Shown piece by piece: positions 17,762 through 29,716 of a stretch of 64,000 bases of DNA. The notes under the pieces were generated by a model. It was not told where the DNA came from. It searched no databases and saw nothing but the letters and a program-made list of their open reading frames with translations. How positions within the stretch are numbered: the stretch's first letter is position 1; each line of letters starts with the position of its first letter. A program made the translations under genes and the position numbers. This stretch comes from Maribacter halichondriae. GTDB lineage: Bacteria > Bacteroidota > Bacteroidia > Flavobacteriales > Flavobacteriaceae. Location of the stretch: positions 2,424,529 to 2,488,528 of the forward strand of contig NZ_CP107030.1 of assembly GCF_027474825.1 (NCBI RefSeq), written 5' to 3'.

Positions 17762-20535
17762 ATGAACGGGTTCGTTCGTTTTATGAAATTGGTTCTTATA
17801 AGTTTGATCGTTTTCCTAACTAGTTGCTCGTCAAAGGAAAAAGAACCACATCCGGTTGACAAGGTAATAGGCTCAATGTCGGATACCTTGCCCAGACTTT
17901 CACTTCCGGAGGGTGCTGATCCCGAACATGAAGATTGGAAGGGGGTCGATCTGGAACCAAAGGAACCTGTACTTCCCCTTTATCCTGAAGAAGAAGCGAA
18001 GAAATTCATTTTGCCCGAAGGGTATCACATAGAACCGATACTTACCGAGCCACAAATAGAACAACCGGGGGCGATCGCTTTCGATGGCAACGGACGCATG
18101 TTCGTTCTGGAGCTTCGTACCTATATGTTGAACGTCGATTCAGAGGGCACCCTAGAGCCAGAGAGCAGAATTTCGCGCTGGTCCGATAACGATAATGACG
18201 GAATCTATGAAACAGGAACCGTATTTGTAGATAGCTTGATCTTTCCCAGATTTGTATTGCCCTATGGAAAAGATGCGGTATTGACCATGAACTCCGATGA
18301 GGACAATGTGTATAAGTTCACCGATACCGATGGAGACGGGAAGGCCGATAAAAAAGAATTTTTCACCAATAAATATGGCCGCTCGGGCAATGTAGAACAT
18401 CAACAAGCCTTTATGTATTATAATATGGATAATTGGCTTTACAGTACCTACAACGCCTTTCGAATAAGGGAAACCCCGAGGGGAATCATTCGGGAAGATA
18501 CCGGGTACAACCGTGCACAGTGGGGCGTAACCCACGATGATGATGGTAAGCTTTGGTTTTTAGGCGGGGCAAGTGGCCTACCCTCTCAGTTTCAATTTCC
18601 GGTGCATTATGGCAATTTTAAATATGAGAACAACTATGCCGAAGGTTTCGAAGAGCCTTGGGGTGCTGCGATACTGGTCGGGGATCTTCAAGAAGGTATG
18701 GATCGGGTACGTGAGAACCATGGAGGGCCAAGGCGCGTGACCGGTGCCGCAGGTAACGATATCTACCGGGGGATCGTTTGCCAAAAGAGCTATACGGCCA
18801 ATTGTTCTACGGAGAACCTGTTGCGCGGATCGTGCGTCAGGTCGATCCTATCGTTACCGAGGGTTTGACCACGTTACACAACCCATATCAAGATCAAAAT
18901 TCGGAATTTTTGAAATCGACAGATCCTCTATTTCGGCCAGTGGATATGGCAACCGCGCCCGATGGCACGTTATATATTGCAGATATGTACCATGGTATCA
19001 TACAGGAGGGCAATTGGGCACAAGAAGGGACATATTTGCGAGCTAAAATTAAACAGTATCAATTGGACAAGGTCGTCCAGTTGGGTCGAATTTGGCGAAT
19101 TACGCATGATAGTAAGGAGCGGGACAAGACCAAGCCAAACATGTTCGATGAATCACCTTCAGAGCTTATCAAGCATTTGGAACACCCCAACGGATGGTGG
19201 CGCGACCAAGCGCAGCAGTTGATTGTATTGGCGCAAGATAAAAGCGTCGTCCCCCAATTGGAAACCATGGTCAAGGGTAATAAAAATCTTTTGACCCGTT
19301 TTCATGCCCTTTGGTGTTTAGAGGGGTTGGGAAAACTTACACCCGAATTGACGCAACAGTTGTTCAATGACCCGAGCCCGAGAATGCGTATTCAAGCGCT
19401 ACGGGCCAGTGAGAGTTTATATAAGGCTGGGAATAAATCGTTATCCGATGAATATTTTCGATTATTGAAGGATGAAGATACTAATGTCGCGATACAGGCT
19501 ATACTCACCGCCAATGTCTTAAAGGTTCCAGGGCTAGAACTCCATTTGAAAAATCTACTCAAAACAAACAAGACAAAGGGAGTACAGACCATAGGTAGCC
19601 AAGTATTGAATCCGCCTGAAGTAAGAAATTGGTGGGAAATACCCGGTTCTAAGATTTCAGAGGCCCAAAAATCGACCTTGGAGCAAGGCAAGGTAATTTT
19701 CAACGAACTTTGTGTACAATGCCATGGCAATGATGGTAACGGAACTCCCGTAGGGGAAGGGTCGGTCATGGCCCCGCCACTGACCGGTTCAGCTAGGGTG
19801 CAGTCGAATCCAGAATATATTATCAAAACGGTCATGCATGGTATGGAAGGTCCCTTGGACGGCAAAACGTATCCTGCGGGAATCATGGTGGGTAATAAAG
19901 AACAAACAGATGAATGGATTGCCGCGATTACCTCCTACATTCGAACGAATCTCTCGAATGATGCGACCATGATAACCGCTGAAGATGTTGCTCAACTACG
20001 GTCAAAGACCAAAGATCAAGAAGGACCCTATAAATATGAGGAACTTATGAAATCCGTTCCCCAAATTCTTTTGCCTGCGGACGATTGGAAGATTACGGCA
20101 AGCCATTCCGTTCCAACCCGGATCGGTGGTAGGGCTTCGCCTGCCAGTGCGTTTAATTTTGAAGGTTGGAGCACGGGAGGGAACCAGAAAAAAGGCATGT
20201 GGTTTCAAATCGAATTTCCAGAACAAATGAATATTTCCGAGCTCCATTTTAATGCCACTCCGATATCGAGGGGATGGCGCCCCGATGCGCCACCACCCCT
20301 GCAAACATTTCCCCGTGGTTATGTATTGGAAGCCTCTATGGATGGCAATACATGGAAGGAAATTGATAAAAATAAAGGGAATCATGCCGATATTTCCATA
20401 GTATTCGATTCCGTTAACGCAAAATTTTTGCGGATTACCTTACTGGAAGATTTTGGTCCGCAGGAAGATTTTGAAATCCCATGGTCAATACGGCAAATGA
20501 AGATTTATGGTGCGAATAATGAAAAAAATCTCTAG
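17762..20535 (+). CDS. PVC-type haem-binding propeller lipoprotein (putative membrane-bound dehydrogenase), frameshifted
   Basis: Large exported lipoprotein of the kind first noted in Planctomycetes/Verrucomicrobia. A signal peptide ends at lipobox LTS-Cys (alternative ATG at 17783). A beta-propeller dehydrogenase-like domain follows (PEGYHIEPILTEPQIEQPGA, then DGKLWFLGG), then HEAT-like helices, a c-type cytochrome with CVQCH at about residue 651, and a C-terminal discoidin-like domain. The frame breaks after GNDIYRG at a G5 run (18768-18772); one extra G gives GNDIYRGDRLPKELYGQLF and about 924 residues. Only 27 bp separate it from the next gene. Role in sugar oxidation is inferred. Confidence 0.8.
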
Positions 20536-20562
20536 AAAAACACGAATCAAAACAATCATATT

Positions 20563-21606
20563 ATGAAATCGGATAAAAAATCAAACAGTAGAAGGAAGTT
20601 CATGCGTAATACAGCTACAATGGCTGTAGGTTCAGCCCTTGTTGGCCCATCACTTTTCGGTGCACCCTCGATGTTGAAAAACTATAACAAACCCAATTCG
20701 TTAATCAATGGTGTTCAAATAGGGGTCATTACCTATTCCTTTCGCAGTATGCCTGATCAAAGTGCAGAGGCTACTTTAAAATATGTGCTTGATTGTGGTA
20801 TAAATGCCATTGAACTGATGGGCGACCCGGTCGAAACTTTTGCAGGTCGACCCGAGAGTCCTTTTGAAAGAGGTGCGCTATGGGGCCTAATGAGAGCTAA
20901 AAGGGAGGGGACTATTTCAGAGGCCGAGGAAAAAAAGTTGGCCGAGATGCGAAAAACTATGGAAGCATACAACAAAGAGGTTGCCGAATGGCGCTCAAGG
21001 GTTTCCATGGATAAATTCGTTGAACTTAAAAAAATGTACAATGATGCCGGGGTACGAATTTATGCCTTCAAGCCAAATGCTTTTGGAAAAAATAATACCA
21101 ATGCTGAAATCAATTGGGGCATGAAAGCGGCAAAAGCTTTAGGAGCATCGCATATTACCTTAGAACACCCTAGTGATGATGCCCATACCCTAAAACTGGG
21201 CGCCATGGGGGCAAAGCATGGTATATATGTGGGATATCATGGTCACGAGCAACAAACACCGACCTTTTGGGATACGGCTTTGGAACAATCCGAACATAAT
21301 GCATTGAATTTAGATTTGGGCCATTACGTTGCGGCGGGTAACGCCGAGCCCTTGGAAATAATAAAAACCAAGCATGCAAATATCATGAGCATGCATACAA
21401 AAGATCGGACAACTCCTGAGAATGGCAAAGGAAACGTGGTTTGGGGAACTGGAGATACCCCAATTGCCGAGGCTTTACAATTGATTCGTGACAACGGCTA
21501 CAAATTTCCGGCCACCATTGAATTGGAATATGAGATACCCGAAGGTTCCGATGCCGTACAGGAGGTAAAAAAGTGTTTGGAATTCTGTAGAACTGCCTTA
21601 GGCTAG
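20563..21606 (+). CDS. Sugar phosphate isomerase/epimerase-like TIM-barrel protein
   Basis: A 347-residue xylose-isomerase-like TIM-barrel (AP endonuclease 2 fold). The N-terminal SRRKFMRNTATMAVGSALVG is a twin-arginine-like signal, so the enzyme is probably exported folded. Metal-site pieces include ITLEHP, YHGHEQQ, LDLGHYVAAG, SMHTKDR and IELEYEIPEG. It sits 27 bp downstream of the PVC-type lipoprotein and is most likely co-transcribed. Such pairs are thought to process oxidised or 3-keto sugars; the substrate is not known. Confidence 0.75.
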   Translation: MKSDKKSNSRRKFMRNTATMAVGSALVGPSLFGAPSMLKNYNKPNSLINGVQIGVITYSFRSMPDQSAEATLKYVLDCGINAIELMGDPVETFAGRPESPFERGALWGLMRAKREGTISEAEEKKLAEMRKTMEAYNKEVAEWRSRVSMDKFVELKKMYNDAGVRIYAFKPNAFGKNNTNAEINWGMKAAKALGASHITLEHPSDDAHTLKLGAMGAKHGIYVGYHGHEQQTPTFWDTALEQSEHNALNLDLGHYVAAGNAEPLEIIKTKHANIMSMHTKDRTTPENGKGNVVWGTGDTPIAEALQLIRDNGYKFPATIELEYEIPEGSDAVQEVKKCLEFCRTALG

Positions 21607-21625
21607 TCCCAAAATGAATCTCGGC

Positions 21626-22156
21626 TTATTCAAGATAAAGCTCTACTAACCCGTCCGGAGTTACGACTTCGATGACTTTGTTCGTTCTATCGACTTTGGT
21701 GATAATTTCATCGTTGATGGGAATCAATAGTTGTTTGTCTGCTTTTTGGACCTCGAAGAGTGCTTGGGCGGTCGTGGCATTGACACTTACTACTTTGCCG
21801 ATATCTCCATGAACAGAATCTAGAAGCGTAAAACCGATAACCTCATGAAAGTAGAACTTGTTACCTTCCAATTTTGGTAAGAATGTCAAAGGAAGATATA
21901 ATTCAGAACCCATAATACGGTCGGCATCGGCTTCTTCGTTAACTTCCTCAAAATCGATTCGTAGGAGATTTGATTTATGTAGCCGACATCGTGCAATAAA
22001 AAATGGAACCAGATTGTCACCTGAAAGGCGGACAAAGACTGATTCCAAATCATCGTATAATTCTGGTTCGTCGGTATCGATTTTTACGAGTACCTCGCCC
22101 TTATAACTATATTTTGAAACGATTTTGCCGAGATAGAAACACTCTTCTTTGCGCAT
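21626..22156 (-). CDS. rimM: Ribosome maturation factor RimM
   Basis: A 176-residue protein that binds S19 and assists 30S head maturation. The N-terminal part reads FYLGKIVSKYSYKGEVLVKIDTD, the RimM beta-barrel; the C-terminal PRC-barrel has YFHEVIGFTLLDSVHGDIGKV and LLIPINDEII. It lies 12 bp downstream of rpsP on the same strand, the usual rpsP-rimM order. Confidence 0.92.
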   Translation of the reverse strand: MRKEECFYLGKIVSKYSYKGEVLVKIDTDEPELYDDLESVFVRLSGDNLVPFFIARCRLHKSNLLRIDFEEVNEEADADRIMGSELYLPLTFLPKLEGNKFYFHEVIGFTLLDSVHGDIGKVVSVNATTAQALFEVQKADKQLLIPINDEIITKVDRTNKVIEVVTPDGLVELYLE

Positions 22157-22168
22157 CGTTTATAATGC

Positions 22169-22930
22169 TTATTCTTCCTCAGCGGATGGAGCAGGCTTTA
22201 CTTCCTCATCGCTTTCGGCGATAACCTCTTCAACGCTAGGTGCTTTCTCCATATCGTCATTGGCCTCAACTACCTTTTCCTCAACCACTGGGGCAACAGG
22301 AGTATGGTCGGCATTATCGGCATCGGGCTGGGGGACTTCCGGGGTTTCTACCACTTCTTCAACAGCAGGAGCTTCAGCTGTTTCCGAAGCTGTCTCGACT
22401 GCGGCTTCCGCCTCAGGCGATTCCGCTACTGCCTCGACCTCTGCTTCGGCACTTTCTCCTTCGGGGGTTTCGGGCAACTCGGCTTCAACGGCTGCCAATG
22501 CACGTTTTTCACTCACTTCTTTCTCGGCCGCCAATGCTTTTTTCCTGGCTTCGGCTTTCACTTTGTCCAATCCTTCGATTTTGGCACCGACCGATTTTTC
22601 TTTTTCCTCCAACCAAGCGTTGAATTTTTCTTCCAATTGTTCTTCGGTCAACGCGCCTTTACGAACACCGCCCCAAAGATGATGTTTTAGCATAGCGCCT
22701 TTATAAGAAAGTATGGCCCTGGCAGTGTCGGTAGGCTGTGCTCCGTTCTGTAACCATTGTACCGAATTATCAATGTTGAGTTCGATGGTAGCAGGGTTGG
22801 TATTTGGGTTGTAGATTCCCAATTTCTCCAAAAATTTACCATCTCTTTTCGCACGACTATCGGCTGCTACAATCCAATAGAAAGGTTTTCCTTTTTTACC
22901 GTGTCTCTGTAATCTGATTTTTACTGGCAT
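22169..22930 (-). CDS. rpsP: 30S ribosomal protein S16 with long acidic C-terminal tail
   Basis: Residues 1 to about 85 are canonical S16 ([20 protein letters not shown], then [16 protein letters not shown]). The remaining about 165 residues are a tail rich in Ala, Glu, Pro and Val, starting with a charged helical stretch ([20 protein letters not shown]) and becoming low complexity. S16 is about 80-90 residues in most bacteria; extensions are known in Bacteroidota, though this one is on the long side. A TATATTTG promoter element lies on the minus strand at 23039-23046. First gene of an rpsP-rimM operon. Confidence 0.93.
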   Translation of the reverse strand: MPVKIRLQRHGKKGKPFYWIVAADSRAKRDGKFLEKLGIYNPNTNPATIELNIDNSVQWLQNGAQPTDTARAILSYKGAMLKHHLWGGVRKGALTEEQLEEKFNAWLEEKEKSVGAKIEGLDKVKAEARKKALAAEKEVSEKRALAAVEAELPETPEGESAEAEVEAVAESPEAEAAVETASETAEAPAVEEVVETPEVPQPDADNADHTPVAPVVEEKVVEANDDMEKAPSVEEVIAESDEEVKPAPSAEEE

Positions 22931-22990
22931 TTCACATTAATTTGTAGGGTTCCCGACCCTGATTATTAATTCAATCTAAATTTATTTTTC

Positions 22991-23010
22991 ATTCCCGCGA
23001 AGGCGGGAAT
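22991..23010. repeat. 20-bp palindromic repeat ATTCCCGC-GAAG-GCGGGAAT
   Basis: A perfect 8-bp stem with a GAAG loop. An identical copy occurs at 45623-45642, so this is a dispersed hairpin repeat. Here it falls within the presumed 5' leader of rpsP. Confidence 0.8.
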
Positions 23011-23038
23011 CTTTTAACCGCTTTTATTTAAGCGGATG

Positions 23039-23046
23039 CAAATATA
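23039..23046 (-). promoter_or_regulatory. rpsP promoter -7 element TATATTTG
   Basis: Matches the Bacteroidota housekeeping -7 consensus TAnnTTTG on the minus strand. It predicts an rpsP transcript with a leader of about 100 nt containing a CCGCTT/AAGCGG hairpin (23018-23035) and the 20-bp palindrome. A TTTG occurs 23 bp further upstream, slightly farther than the usual spacing. Confidence 0.5.
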
Positions 23047-23235
23047 GGATTTCTATTTTAGGTAATCATCAAATTATTTCGAGAAAAATACACGGTTTTG
23101 TTAAAAGCCCTTAACACAACGGTACCTATTCCGTTAAATCTATGCTAAACCCCCGTAAATACTTGACTTTGGGGATGTTTTCCTTTATATTATATATGGA
23201 GTTATTGAGAGGCAATAACCATTAGGAACTTTTAA

Positions 23236-23715
23236 ATGATAAGAGATAAAATGAAATATACAGAAAAAATTTCAAACAAGCTAAACGATTTATTGGAGAA
23301 AACATACGATGCCGAGAAAGGCTACAAATTGGCCCAAGAAAAGATCGACAATCCATCGGTCAAAAGATTTTTGGGCGACAAGGTGCAACAGCGCTATAAT
23401 TTTGGGCACGAACTGAAATCCGAGATTATGAAATTCGGTCAGTTACCTGAAAAGGGTGGAAGCTTTAAAGGTGATTTACACAGAACATGGATGAAGTTAA
23501 CTTCGACTTTGTCAAGTGACGACACAGAACGTATCTTGGAAGAAGTTGAACGAGGGGAAAAAGCAAGTCTTAAGGAATATGACGAAATTTTGACAGATTC
23601 CGATATGGCACTGCCGCCATCGACTAAGACTTTGCTCATCAAACAAAGAAATGCTATCGAATCGGCATTGAATACATCAAATGCGTATGAGGAAATGGTA
23701 TCCTTATCGTTTTAA
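23236..23715 (+). CDS. PA2169/DUF2383-type four-helix-bundle protein
   Basis: A 159-residue, highly charged all-helical soluble protein, ferritin-like in outline. Typical pieces are LNDLLEKTYDAEKGYKLAQE, FLGDKVQQRYNFGHELKSEI and LEEVERGEKASLKEYDEIL. Proteins of this type are stress-associated in several bacteria, with unknown biochemistry. Translation could start at the second Met (23251). A strong terminator follows directly. Confidence 0.75.
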   Translation: MIRDKMKYTEKISNKLNDLLEKTYDAEKGYKLAQEKIDNPSVKRFLGDKVQQRYNFGHELKSEIMKFGQLPEKGGSFKGDLHRTWMKLTSTLSSDDTERILEEVERGEKASLKEYDEILTDSDMALPPSTKTLLIKQRNAIESALNTSNAYEEMVSLSF

Positions 23716-23730
23716 GTTCCAAATCAATAG

Positions 23731-23763
23731 AAAATCCGGGCGTGGGGACGCCCGGATTTTTTT
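23731..23763. terminator. Strong bidirectional terminator
   Basis: AAAATCCGGGCG (23731-23742) and CGCCCGGATTTT (23749-23760) form a perfect 12-bp stem around the loop TGGGGA, followed by a T tail. It lies between convergent genes (four-helix-bundle gene and sulfatase) and can serve both. Confidence 0.9.
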
Positions 23764-23771
23764 ATGCAAAT

Positions 23772-25172
23772 CTATTCCCTATCTACGAGCATATCCTTGC
23801 CTTTTACAAGTTTAGATTCATGTTCCTCGACCAACAACTTTATCTTATCGATTATTTCGGTATGGTCATTAGCGACGTCGAATTTTTCCCCAGGGTCGTG
23901 GCTCAAATTGTAAAGCAACGGAGGGTCATGCTCTTGTCTTTCTCCGAATTCACCATAGGCTCCTTGGGTTATAAAATGGGCCTTGTAGTCGCCAAGCCGC
24001 ACCGCATACAGTTCGGTGCCTCGGTAATAGAACATATCTTCACGCGGACTCACTTTTCCTTCAAACAAGGTGGCGCTCAAATCGACACCATCGATGATGC
24101 GGTCGTCGGGCAATTTTGCTCCGGCAATTTTGCTGAACGTAGTAAAAAGGTCCATGGTGGAGCCGATGTCATCTATGACTCCTTGACTAATATGAACTGG
24201 CCCCCAAAAGATGGTCGGTTCGCGCATGCCTCCCTCCCAGGTTGTTCCTTTTCCGGCCCTCAAAAGTCCGGCACTGCCACCGTTGAGTTTAAAGGGTAGC
24301 CAAGGGCCGTTATCCGAGGTAAAAACAACAATGGTGTTCTCGGCCAGACCTTCTTCTTTTAATGTCGCCAAAATTTTTCCGACTCCGTTATCTATTTCCT
24401 CAAGCACGTCTCCATATAATCCTCTTTTGCTCTTGCCCTTAAATTTGTCGGACACGAAAAGTGGAATGTGGGGCAGATTGTGCGCCAAATACACAAAAAA
24501 GGGCTTGTTTTTATTCTGTTTTATATAGGAAATGGCCTCATCTGAATATCGGGTGGAAATTGTATGTTGATTTGCAGGCCTTTCGATAATTTCAGTGTTG
24601 CGCAGCAATGGCACATTAAAGTGTTCGGTTTTTATGCTGTCGTTTGGTCGTTTCCAGTAGTCGTCATACTTCACGCCCTGAAGTCTATCCATATCATTGG
24701 AATAGGGGATTCCGAAATAATAATCGAATCCGTTGTTGGTGGGAAGGAATTGTTCTTGGTGCCCCAAATGCCATTTGCCGATTGCTGCAGTTTTATAGCC
24801 GACCGTTTTTAACTGCTCGGCCAACGTAATTTCAGAGGCGGGTAGTCCATTTTTGGAGTCGGGAAACAGCACGCGATGTTTATTGCTGGCCATACCGCTT
24901 CAAACCGGCAATCTGCCTGTCAGCAAAGCTGCTCTGCTGGGAGTACAAACGCTTGCGCCAGCATAGAAGTTCGTCCATTTTTGGCCTTCTGCCGCCATAC
25001 GGTCGAGATGGGGCGTTTTAATGGTAGGGTGGCCGAACACTCCTAAATCGCCATAGCCGAGATCATCGGCGAAGATGATGATAAAGTTTGGGGGTCTTTC
25101 TTCATTTTTCTGGCTCCATCCAAAAAGAGAGATGAGTAAAGCTATGGCCAATGCCGATAAACTATTTTTCAT
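23772..25172 (-). pseudogene. Sulfatase interrupted by an in-frame TGA
   Basis: A formylglycine sulfatase of 467 codons with a Sec signal ([19 protein letters not shown]). The modification motif is Cys76-Thr-Pro-Ser-Arg in [18 protein letters not shown]. The next codon (24900-24902) is TGA, and the same frame continues at once with SGMASNKHRVLF and the rest of the enzyme (TAAIGKWHLGHQ, TSDNGPWLPF, REPTIFWGP). Sulfatases usually have Arg here (TGR-x-P-x-R-x-G), so the site is CGA changed to TGA by one base. Unlike the other broken genes, there is no homopolymer. Either a true nonsense mutation or a base-call error. Confidence 0.85.
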
Positions 25173-25331
25173 TTTAAAGTATTTTCTGAGTCTTCAATAT
25201 AGTCATTACAGTATAGATGGAAAAGAAGAAAACAATTTCATGACGTTGATAACTCATAACAACTCACTTTTAGTAAAGCAATACTTTTTAGTATTTTTAG
25301 CGGTACTTTTTTGTTCAAATAAATACCCTGC

Positions 25332-28300
25332 ATGTACCTGATTTTTGACACCGAAACCACCGGCCTCCCTAAAAAATGGAATGCCCCTATTACCGACACC
25401 GACAATTGGCCACGCTGTATTCAAATTGCATGGCAGTTGCACGATGCGATGGGCAACTTAGTGGATCAGCAAGACTATTTGGTAAGGCCCGAAGGTTTCA
25501 ATATTCCTTATGATGCGGAAAAGATTCATGGTATTTCTACCGCTTTGGCCGAAAAAAATGGGGTTCCCTTATCCGAAGTTTTGGAGAAGTTCAACGAAGC
25601 CATGGCGAAGACAAAATTTATCGTCGGGCAGAACGTGGGCTTTGACTTGAACATTATGGGGGCGGAATTCCACCGAATGGGCGTTGAAAATCCGTTGCAG
25701 GAACTTCCCGTTTTGGACACCTGCACCGAAGAAACGGCATTGCTTTGTCAAATTCCCGGTGGTCGGGGTGGCAAGTTCAAGCTTCCCACCTTAACGGAAT
25801 TGCATGAATACCTCTTCAACGAACCTTTTTCCGAAGCGCACAATGCCACCGCCGATGTCGAGGCGACGACCCGATGTTTTTTGGAGCTTATCCGAAGAAA
25901 GCATTATCCCACTGAAAAACTCGATGTACAGCCCGATTATTTTGAGAATTTCTCGGAGGCGAACCCACAGGAGATCCGGCTCATCGGCTTAAAACATATC
26001 AACCTAAAAAAAACTTCCAAAAAAATAGCGGATGCCCTTTGGGAAAAAGATACGGGCGGAGTTTCCCAAGAAGAAATCAAAGAAAATATTAAAACCCTTG
26101 AAGATGCACAATTTGTTCATCTTCACAATCACTCGCAATTTTCAGTCTTACAGTCAACAATCAATATCAAGGATTTAATCCGTTCCACGGCTGAAAATAA
26201 AATGCCTGCGGTAGCCCTGACCGATCATGCGAATATGATGGGGGCCTTTCATTTTGTCAAAGAAGTAAAGGCCCATAACAAAAGTATTGAAGAGAAAAAT
26301 GCAATTGCGGTAGCGCATGGCGAGGAACCTACGGGACAAGAAATCAAGCCAATTATCGGTTGCGAATTCTTTGTCTGCGAAAACCATGCGAACAAGAATG
26401 TCAAGGACTATGGTTATCAGATCGTGCTGTTGGCCAAGAACAAAAAAGGCTATCAAAACTTGTGCAAAATGTCTTCCATTGCCTATACCGATGGATTTTA
26501 CTACGTGCCGAGAATTGACAAGGAGGTCATTAAGAAGTACAAGGAGGATATTATCGTCTTGACCGGAAACCTCTACGGTGAAGTGCCCGGAAAAATATTG
26601 AACGTTGGCGAAAACCAAGCCGAGGAGGCCTTGCTTTGGTGGAAACAAGAATTTGGTGATGACCTCTATATCGAGATGATGCGCCACGGACAAGAAGATG
26701 AAGACCGGGTAAACCAAGTGCTTTTGGAATTTGCCAAAAAACACGACGTAAAATTGGTCGCTTCGAACAATACCTATTATTGCGCCAAGGCTGATGCCGA
26801 TGCCCATGATATTCTTTTATGTGTGAAGGATGGAGAAAAACAGGCCACTCCAATAGGCCGAGGCCGAGGCTATCGTTACGGACTGCCCAATCAGGAGTAC
26901 TATTTTAAGTCCGCCGACGAGATGAAAGAACTGTTCAAGGATGTGCCCGAGGCCATTTTGAACGTTCAAGAAATCGTGGACAAGATTGAAGCCTTTGATC
27001 TGGCGCGCGATGTGCTCTTGCCCAAGTTCGATATTCCTGAAGAATTCAAAGTTGCCGAAGATGAGGTAGATGCTGGAAAACGTGGCGAGAATGCCTATTT
27101 GCATCATATTACCTATGAGGGTGCCAAGCAGCGGTATGCCGAAATCACTCCAGAAATCGAGGAACGCATCGATTTTGAACTGCAGACCATCGAGAATTCT
27201 GGATATCCAGGATACTTTTTGATCGTCGAGGATTTTATCCGTGAAGCGAGAAATATGGATGTTTCCGTCGGCCCGGGTCGAGGTTCGGCCGCGGGATCCG
27301 TGGTGGCCTACTGTTTAAAGATTACCAATATCGACCCGCTAAAATACGATCTGCTTTTTGAGCGTTTTTTGAATCCGGACCGTATATCGATGCCCGATAT
27401 TGATATCGATTTTGATGATGAGGGCCGAGGTCGTGTGATGGATTATGTCATTAAAAAATATGGGGCCAATCAGGTGGCGCAGATTATAACCTATGGTACC
27501 ATGGCCGCAAAATCCTCGATTCGCGATACGGCTCGGGTTTTGGACCTTCCTTTAGGTGATGCCGACCGTATCGCCAAATTGGTTCCCACCATGTCGAAAC
27601 TTGCCAAGATTTTCGGAGTGGAGGAATCCGAACTTAAAAAGAGGTTCCGTTCTGAGGAATTGGAAAAGGTCAACCAACTTTTGAACATTGCAGAGGGCGA
27701 TGACCTAGAGGCGCAGACCTTGAAAATGGCCCGGGTACTTGAGGGGTCGCTCAGAAATACTGGTATTCATGCCTGTGGAGTTATCATTACTCCCAGTGAT
27801 ATAACCAATTTCGTTCCCGTGGCCACGGCCAAGGATTCCGATTTGTATGTTACCCAGTTCGACAACTCCGTCGTAGAAAGTGCGGGACTTTTAAAAATGG
27901 ATTTCTTGGGATTAAAGACCCTGACACTTATTAAGGACACGGTCAAAATCGTAAGGGCCAAACATGGTATCGAATTGGTTCCGGATGATTTTCCACTGGA
28001 TGATGAGAAGACATACGAGCTTTTTCAAAGAGGGGATACGGTAGGGATTTTCCAGTACGAATCCCCTGGAATGCAGAAGCACATGAAAAATCTTAGACCG
28101 ACGGTCTTCGATGATTTGATTGCTATGAACGCTTTGTACCGACCGGGGCCGATGGAATATATTCCCGATTTCATTACGCGTAAAAACGGAATGGCGGAGA
28201 TTACCTATGACCTTCCGGATATGGAAGAGTTTCTTAAGGAAACCTATGGTATTACGGTCTATCAAGAGCAGGTCATGCTACTTTCCCAAAAACTGGCAGG

Positions 28301-29716
28301 TTTTTCGAAAGGCGAGGCCGATGTTTTAAGGAAGGCAATGGGGAAAAAGATTTTCTCCGTCCTGCAAAAGATGAAACCTAAGTTTCTGGAAGGGGGTGCG
28401 GCCAATGGACATCCTGAGGGCGTCCTTGAAAAAATATGGAAAGACTGGGAAGCCTTTGCATCCTATGCCTTCAATAAAAGCCACTCCACTTGTTATGCCT
28501 ACATCGCGTACCAGACGGCCTACTTAAAAGCGCATTACCCGGCCGAATATATGGCGGCGGTGTTGAGCAACAACATGAACGACATCAAACAAGTTACGTT
28601 CTTTATGGAAGAATGTAAGCGTATGGGCCTCGACGTGCTCGGCCCCGATGTCAACGAATCGTATTATAAATTTGCCGTTAACAAAGATGGCGCCGTACGT
28701 TTCGGTATGGGTGCCGTTAAAGGTGTTGGTCGTTCGGCGGTGGAAACTATCGTCGAGAACCGAAAGAAAGATGGCCCGTACAAATCGGTCTTCGATATGG
28801 CCAAACGTATTGATTTGCGTGCGTCTAATAAAAAGGCCTTTGAAAATTTGGCCGTTGCTGGCGGATTCGATTCCTTCGGAACCACGCATCGCGCCCAATA
28901 TTTTCATGATGACGGTGACGGAATTACCTTTTTGGAGAAGGTCATTAAGTATGGTGCAAAATTTCAGGAAAACGAAAACTCGTCACAGGTAAGTCTGTTT
29001 GGTGATGCGAGTGAAGTACAAATTCCCGAGCCGACCGTTCCCCCTTGTGAAGAATGGGGCACAATGGAAAAGCTCCGACGAGAAAAAGAAGTGGTGGGCA
29101 TTTATATTTCAGGACATCCGTTGGATGATTTTAAGACCGAGATCAATGCCTTTTGCAATGCCAGTGTTTCCTGTGCCAGTGAATTGGAGAATTATGTAAA
29201 CCGGGAGTTGTCTTTCGCCGGAGTGATTACCGATGTGCAACATCGTATCTCGAAAAACGGAAAAGGTTGGGCGCTGTTTACTGTTGAGGACTACACCGAT
29301 ACTTTCGAGTTCCGAATTTTTGGGGAAGAGTACCTTAAATACCGACATTTTTTGATGATCAATTCCTTCGTGTACGTCAAAGTATTCGTCCGTGAGGGAT
29401 GGATGAATCGAGATACTGGCAAAAAGGAGACCCTCGATTGCAATTCAATAGCTTCATGTTATTGCAAGAGGTCATGGAAACTTATGCAAAAAAATTGACG
29501 ATCAAATTGAACATCGATGAACTAAAGGAGAAAGGTATTTCGGAGTTAAAGGACACACTTATTTCCCATAAAGGAGACCATGCCTTGAACTTCGTCGTTT
29601 ACGAGATGGAAGAACAGATCAAGGTCAATTTATTGAGCAGAAAGCAAAAAGTGCAGATTTCAAGTGAACTCTTGACCGAATTAACAGAAAAAGAAGTGCA
29701 TTATAAGTTGAATTAA
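25332..29716 (+). CDS. dnaE: DNA polymerase III alpha subunit with N-terminal DnaQ-type exonuclease domain, frameshifted near the end
   Basis: The replicative polymerase. Residues 1 to about 200 are a DnaQ-like 3'-5' exonuclease (FDTETTGLP, Asp6 and Glu8; VGQNVGFDLNIM; HNATADVEAT). A PHP domain begins near residue 261 (VHLHNHSQFSVLQ). The polymerase active site has PDIDIDFDD (Asp689/Asp691). An OB domain is near the C-terminus. The frame stops at 29498, but one extra base at A5G2 (29421-29427) joins it to a frame running to 29716, reading RDTGKKGDPRLQFNSFMLLQ. The restored protein is about 1461 residues, usual for Flavobacteriia. Since dnaE is essential, a sequencing error is likely. Confidence 0.93.

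Larger units (their letters stand above)
22931..23235. other. Divergent rpsP / four-helix-bundle intergenic region
   Basis: A 305-bp gap holding the rpsP promoter element (23039-23046), two hairpins inside the presumed rpsP leader (22991-23010 and 23018-23035) and, at its right end, the upstream region of the PA2169-type gene. No further gene is visible. Confidence 0.5.

Noticed and set aside
24891-24902. The TGA in the sulfatase as a selenocysteine codon
   Set aside because: The family has Arg at this position and no Cys/Sec chemistry is needed there. No SECIS-like hairpin stands out just after the codon.
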